In this document: positions 61,160-64,000 of the stretch, piece by piece
How positions within the stretch are numbered: position 1 is the first letter of the stretch
How the letters are laid out: every line of letters begins with the position of its first letter
Origin: Cranoglanis bouderius
Lineage: Eukaryota; Chordata; Actinopteri; Siluriformes; Cranoglanididae
Reading direction: 5' to 3'
NCBI GenBank assembly: GCA_023630585.1
Contig: CM042548.1
Coordinates: forward strand, 15,510,027-15,574,026
DNA length: 64,000 nt
The notes under the pieces: generated by a model
What the model was told of the DNA's origin: nothing
The model's input: only the letters and a program-made list of their open reading frames with translations
Databases searched by the model: none
Made by a program: the position numbers and the translations under genes

Positions 61160-62470
61160 TTTGTACAAGATAATGCTAAACACGTAAGATTAGCAACGGT
61201 GAAACATGTTTGCTGGTTAGCTTGCAAATTAGTACATATGATATTACTATTGTGTCTCGAAACCTCTTTACTTCTTAACTGTCTATGATGTGTTACTTAT
61301 TTCCTACTGTATGTGTACAAGCTAATGCTAAACAGCAACTATTAGCAACGGATAAATACTGTAGATTGTTAGCGTTTTTTTCCCTTTCTGTCAGTTAATA
61401 ACAAAGTTATACATATAATAGGATATTTTTTTCCCTCAAACCCTCTTTACTTCTTAACTAGCTATGACAACTTATTAATTCCCTGTGTGTAAAAGCTAAT
61501 GTTAACCATTAGCTATAGCAACTATTAATCAGTTAGCTGGTTGAAGTTTCTCCCTCAAAAAAGACTTTAGTTCCTGGCTTGATCGATAAACCTGTGTGAA
61601 CAAGCTAATGCTAACCAACTTTTTTATTCATTGTTATTTTATTCATTATGTGAGTTATTACAAATTAATGCATTTAATATTTATGTTTTTTCCTCAAAAC
61701 ATCTTTACTGCTGTGTACTGTACAAGATAATGCTAAATACTATTATTAACACTACTAGCTATGGCTACTATTAGCAATGAACAAAAAGCCAAATAGCCTA
61801 ACCAAATTAGCTTGATTTCCCTCCTTTCACTGTTGTGGCTATGTCAGTTATTAACAAATTAATACATCTTATTATCAATGTTTATGTTTTTGTATACTCA
61901 AAACTACTTCCTGAATGGTTAAAATGATTAACGTAATCCTTGAGTGACCAAGCTAATGCTAACTGACTACTATAGCAATAGCTAAATAGCTAGTAATCAT
62001 GTTTTGTTTTTGTTTTTTTGTTATTGTGACAATGCCAGTTATTAATAAATGAATACAGTTAATGTTTGGTGTTCATCAAAAACTCTTGAAAGGCTATGAA
62101 GGATTTCCAGTTTGAACAAGCTAATGCTAATCAACCACTATTAGCAATGACTAAATAGCTGGTTAGCTCACTTGTTCTGTATTCATTGTTGTGGCTATTC
62201 CAGTTGTTACCAATAATACATTTAATATTTAGTTTTTTTTTCCCCAAAAAACTCTTTGTTTCTTTAATAGCTATGATAGATTCCCTGTCTGAACAAGGTA
62301 ATGCTAACTGACCACTATTAGAAACAGTGAGCTAGCTTGTAGTCTGTATTTTTCTATTCAGTATCATGGCTGTGGCAGTGATTAGCAAAATAATGCATTT
62401 AACATTAATAATTAATTCTCAAAAAAATCAAGTTCCCTAGCTTACCCAGGCTAAAACTACTTACTTAGCT
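61160..62470 (+). repeat. Diverged tandem array, about eight units
   Basis: The phrase AAGCTAATGCTAA or a close variant recurs at 61163, 61315, 61491, 61598, 61720, 61948, 62114 and 62291, with intervals from about 107 to 228 bases and most between 150 and 180. Each is followed by a TATTAGCAA-type word, then GTTAGCT, TTCATTGTTGTGGCTAT, CAGTTATTAACAAAT, AATACATTTAATATT, TTTTTTCCCTCAAAA and CTCTTTACTTCTTAA. The order repeats unit by unit, so this is a satellite-like array that has drifted strongly. No open frame spans the units. Confidence 0.8.
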
Positions 62471-63556
62471 AGCTTTATTAGTTGCGTCATTGCTGTATTT
62501 ACATTACATTACTCGAAAAATAAGCCTAAAACACTTTTTGACAGCCTTGAAGTGCCTCTTTGCCTCATTTTTGTCTTTAACCAGGAGACACTTTGGGTCA
62601 AAGTAACTGTGAAATTACCATAAAAAAGCTGTATAACACAAGTTAAATTACATGTTAGTATGTACAGTATACTGTAGAATATGAAATAATTATTGTAGTT
62701 TACTTCATACTCCATGGACTAGTGTGTAGTATACAGTATACAAACACACCTGGAGTTTCTACTCTTATCCGTTTCCAGGAAAGTTCTGAACAGGTTTGTT
62801 TATGACAGAATTGCTTCACAGTCACATGACTCTCAGCTTGCAAAACTTTCTTTCCTCCTTTTAGGAAAAGTAACGTCCATGTCATTTGGCCACTCAGTGC
62901 ATCAGCTACCATTTCAAGGTGGATGCGTCGGACAACTTCTGAGACGCTCGCTCGGGTTGAAACGGTTCCTCGTGAAGCAGATGCATTCGCCTTGGCACTG
63001 ATTATTCCACACGAGAACAGCCAGACAATCTGCTAGGCTAACATATGCTCAATACAAAACACGCTGGAGACTGACAGGTAGCGGAGGGAGAAAAATCTGT
63101 CTATATGTTTGAGGATGGATGCAGACGGCACGCCACGTTATGGGCATGTGTTTCTCTCGCTGCCTTGCTCGAAAAAAGGTGTGTAAAAGAATGCAGGAGA
63201 GGTAGTGACAGGGAAAACTTCCGCTCAGCTCGTATTTTACGCTTTTGATTTAAAAAGTGAAAATTTCTAGCTTTACTGTAAAATCGGGACGGTTTTGTTC
63301 AAGGTATTGGTTTAGATCAAATGTATATGTTGGATGGAAAAAAAAAATTGCTACCGTGCTATGTTTCGGCCAAGAGAGACACACCATGTCCAACATTATT
63401 GTGAGGTCAAGTATTACACCATATCATATTGCTCAAAAAGACTAATCCGAAAAAGTGTTCTATATCTGAGAAATGCATTTTTGAACAATTATGTTAACAA
63501 AGCAAGCCAGCTATGCTGAAGTGAACCCAGCCTCCATTATCTAAAATACACAGGGT
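62471..63556. other. Unique DNA, nothing recognised
   Basis: A short TAGTATACAGTATAC palindromic patch is near 62728. The part 62870-63240 is balanced and repeat-free. No gene is called. Confidence 0.4.
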
Positions 63557-63752
63557 GTCTGAAAAGTCAGGAACCAATGGAGGTTCAACTACATATACAT
63601 GGTTTTGTATTTATTATTTATGTACTTATTAATTTATTTTTTTATATTTATTTTTCTCTTACAGGTGAAAAATAGCATTAACATTGAATGAAATGGTAGA
63701 CATAGTACTGCTTGGTATGTCTTGGTACTCTCAATGGTCCCTGACTTTTCAG
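63557..63752. mobile_element. Short foldback element (MITE)
   Basis: CTGAAAAGTCAGGAACCA at 63559-63576 is mirrored by TGGTCCCTGACTTTTCAG at 63735-63752. The roughly 160 bases between them are AT-rich without an open frame. The termini resemble mariner-type ends (CAGGGTGTCTGAAAAGTC). Likely a non-autonomous DNA transposon. Confidence 0.7.
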
Positions 63753-64000
63753 AAAGAAAGGTAACCGTAGTTGGCTAGCTAACTTAGCTAAATTCTGTCG
63801 AGGTTTCAATAGCTTCCTAGATTTGTTAGCTAGCTAGCTGGCTCATACATGTTTCTAGGCACATAGTTAGCTATCTAGCAAAGATGCCTCTTTACTCTGT
63901 AAAGGTGGTCAAAAATTAATGTAACAAAGTTTTTTTTTTAATTAAAAAATTGATACTCAAAAAAGTACAGTGAAACATGTACTGAAGTACCTTAATAGGA
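63753..64000. other. TAGCTAGC-rich tail of the window
   Basis: TTGGCTAGCTAACTTAGCTA and TGTTAGCTAGCTAGCTGGCT recur here, similar to the patches at 7910 and 35080. No gene is recognised. Confidence 0.45.

Noticed and set aside
61160..62470. CRISPR-like or tRNA cluster
   Set aside because: The repeated word has variable intervals and drifted spacers, and no cloverleaf or promoter boxes were found. It is best read as a diverged tandem array.

Overview
This window looks like vertebrate, almost certainly teleost fish, nuclear DNA. The evidence is an AT-rich background, very long and frequent (CA)n, (TA)n, (TCTA)n and (GA)n microsatellites, many decayed Tc1-type DNA transposons, an RTE-type LINE, and several short dispersed families with the look of fish repeats. 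The particular dispersed families suggest an otophysan fish, possibly a catfish, but that is inference from family resemblance only. There are no bacterial-style operons, CRISPR arrays or phage genes, and I cannot support any host protein-coding exon. The window reads as a gene desert or a very large intron.

Layout. 0-4.9 kb: unique sequence with three stretches that look like conserved non-coding elements (CNE-like) and two old dispersed repeats. 4.9-6.6 kb: two decayed Tc1-type remnants around a copy of an unnamed dispersed family, here called family N. 6.6-20 kb: CNE-like DNA, microsatellites and more family N copies, one of them split by a nested element. 20-21.7 kb: two CNE-like blocks rich in TAAT/ATTA cores. 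22.0-23.4 kb: a Tc1 element inside a (TA)n tract. 23.9-26.6 kb: a microsatellite cluster, a 33-bp minisatellite, and a complex tandem and inverted repeat. 29.05-30.6 kb: a structurally complete Tc1 element, again inside (TA)n. 32-43 kb: unique DNA with CNE-like blocks at 34.1-34.7, 38.6-39.1 and 42.6-43.3 kb. 43.97-47.11 kb: an almost full-length RTE-clade LINE on the minus strand, broken only by one visible frameshift and one nonsense codon. 47.5-49.2 kb: another Tc1 element with both ends, inside (CA)n. 49.4 kb: a palindromic X-box (RFX-type) sequence. 50-60.4 kb: CNE-like blocks alternating with transposon fragments. 61.16-62.47 kb: a diverged tandem array of about eight units. 63.56-63.75 kb: a short foldback element that looks like a MITE.

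Function. Every recognisable coding sequence belongs to a mobile element and is disabled. If the window has host function it is probably regulatory, in the CNE-like blocks, as expected in a regulatory landscape around a developmental gene outside the window. That is an inference from sequence texture and needs cross-species alignment. The clearest structural pattern is that three Tc1 insertions abut dinucleotide microsatellites and the LINE abuts a TCTA tract.
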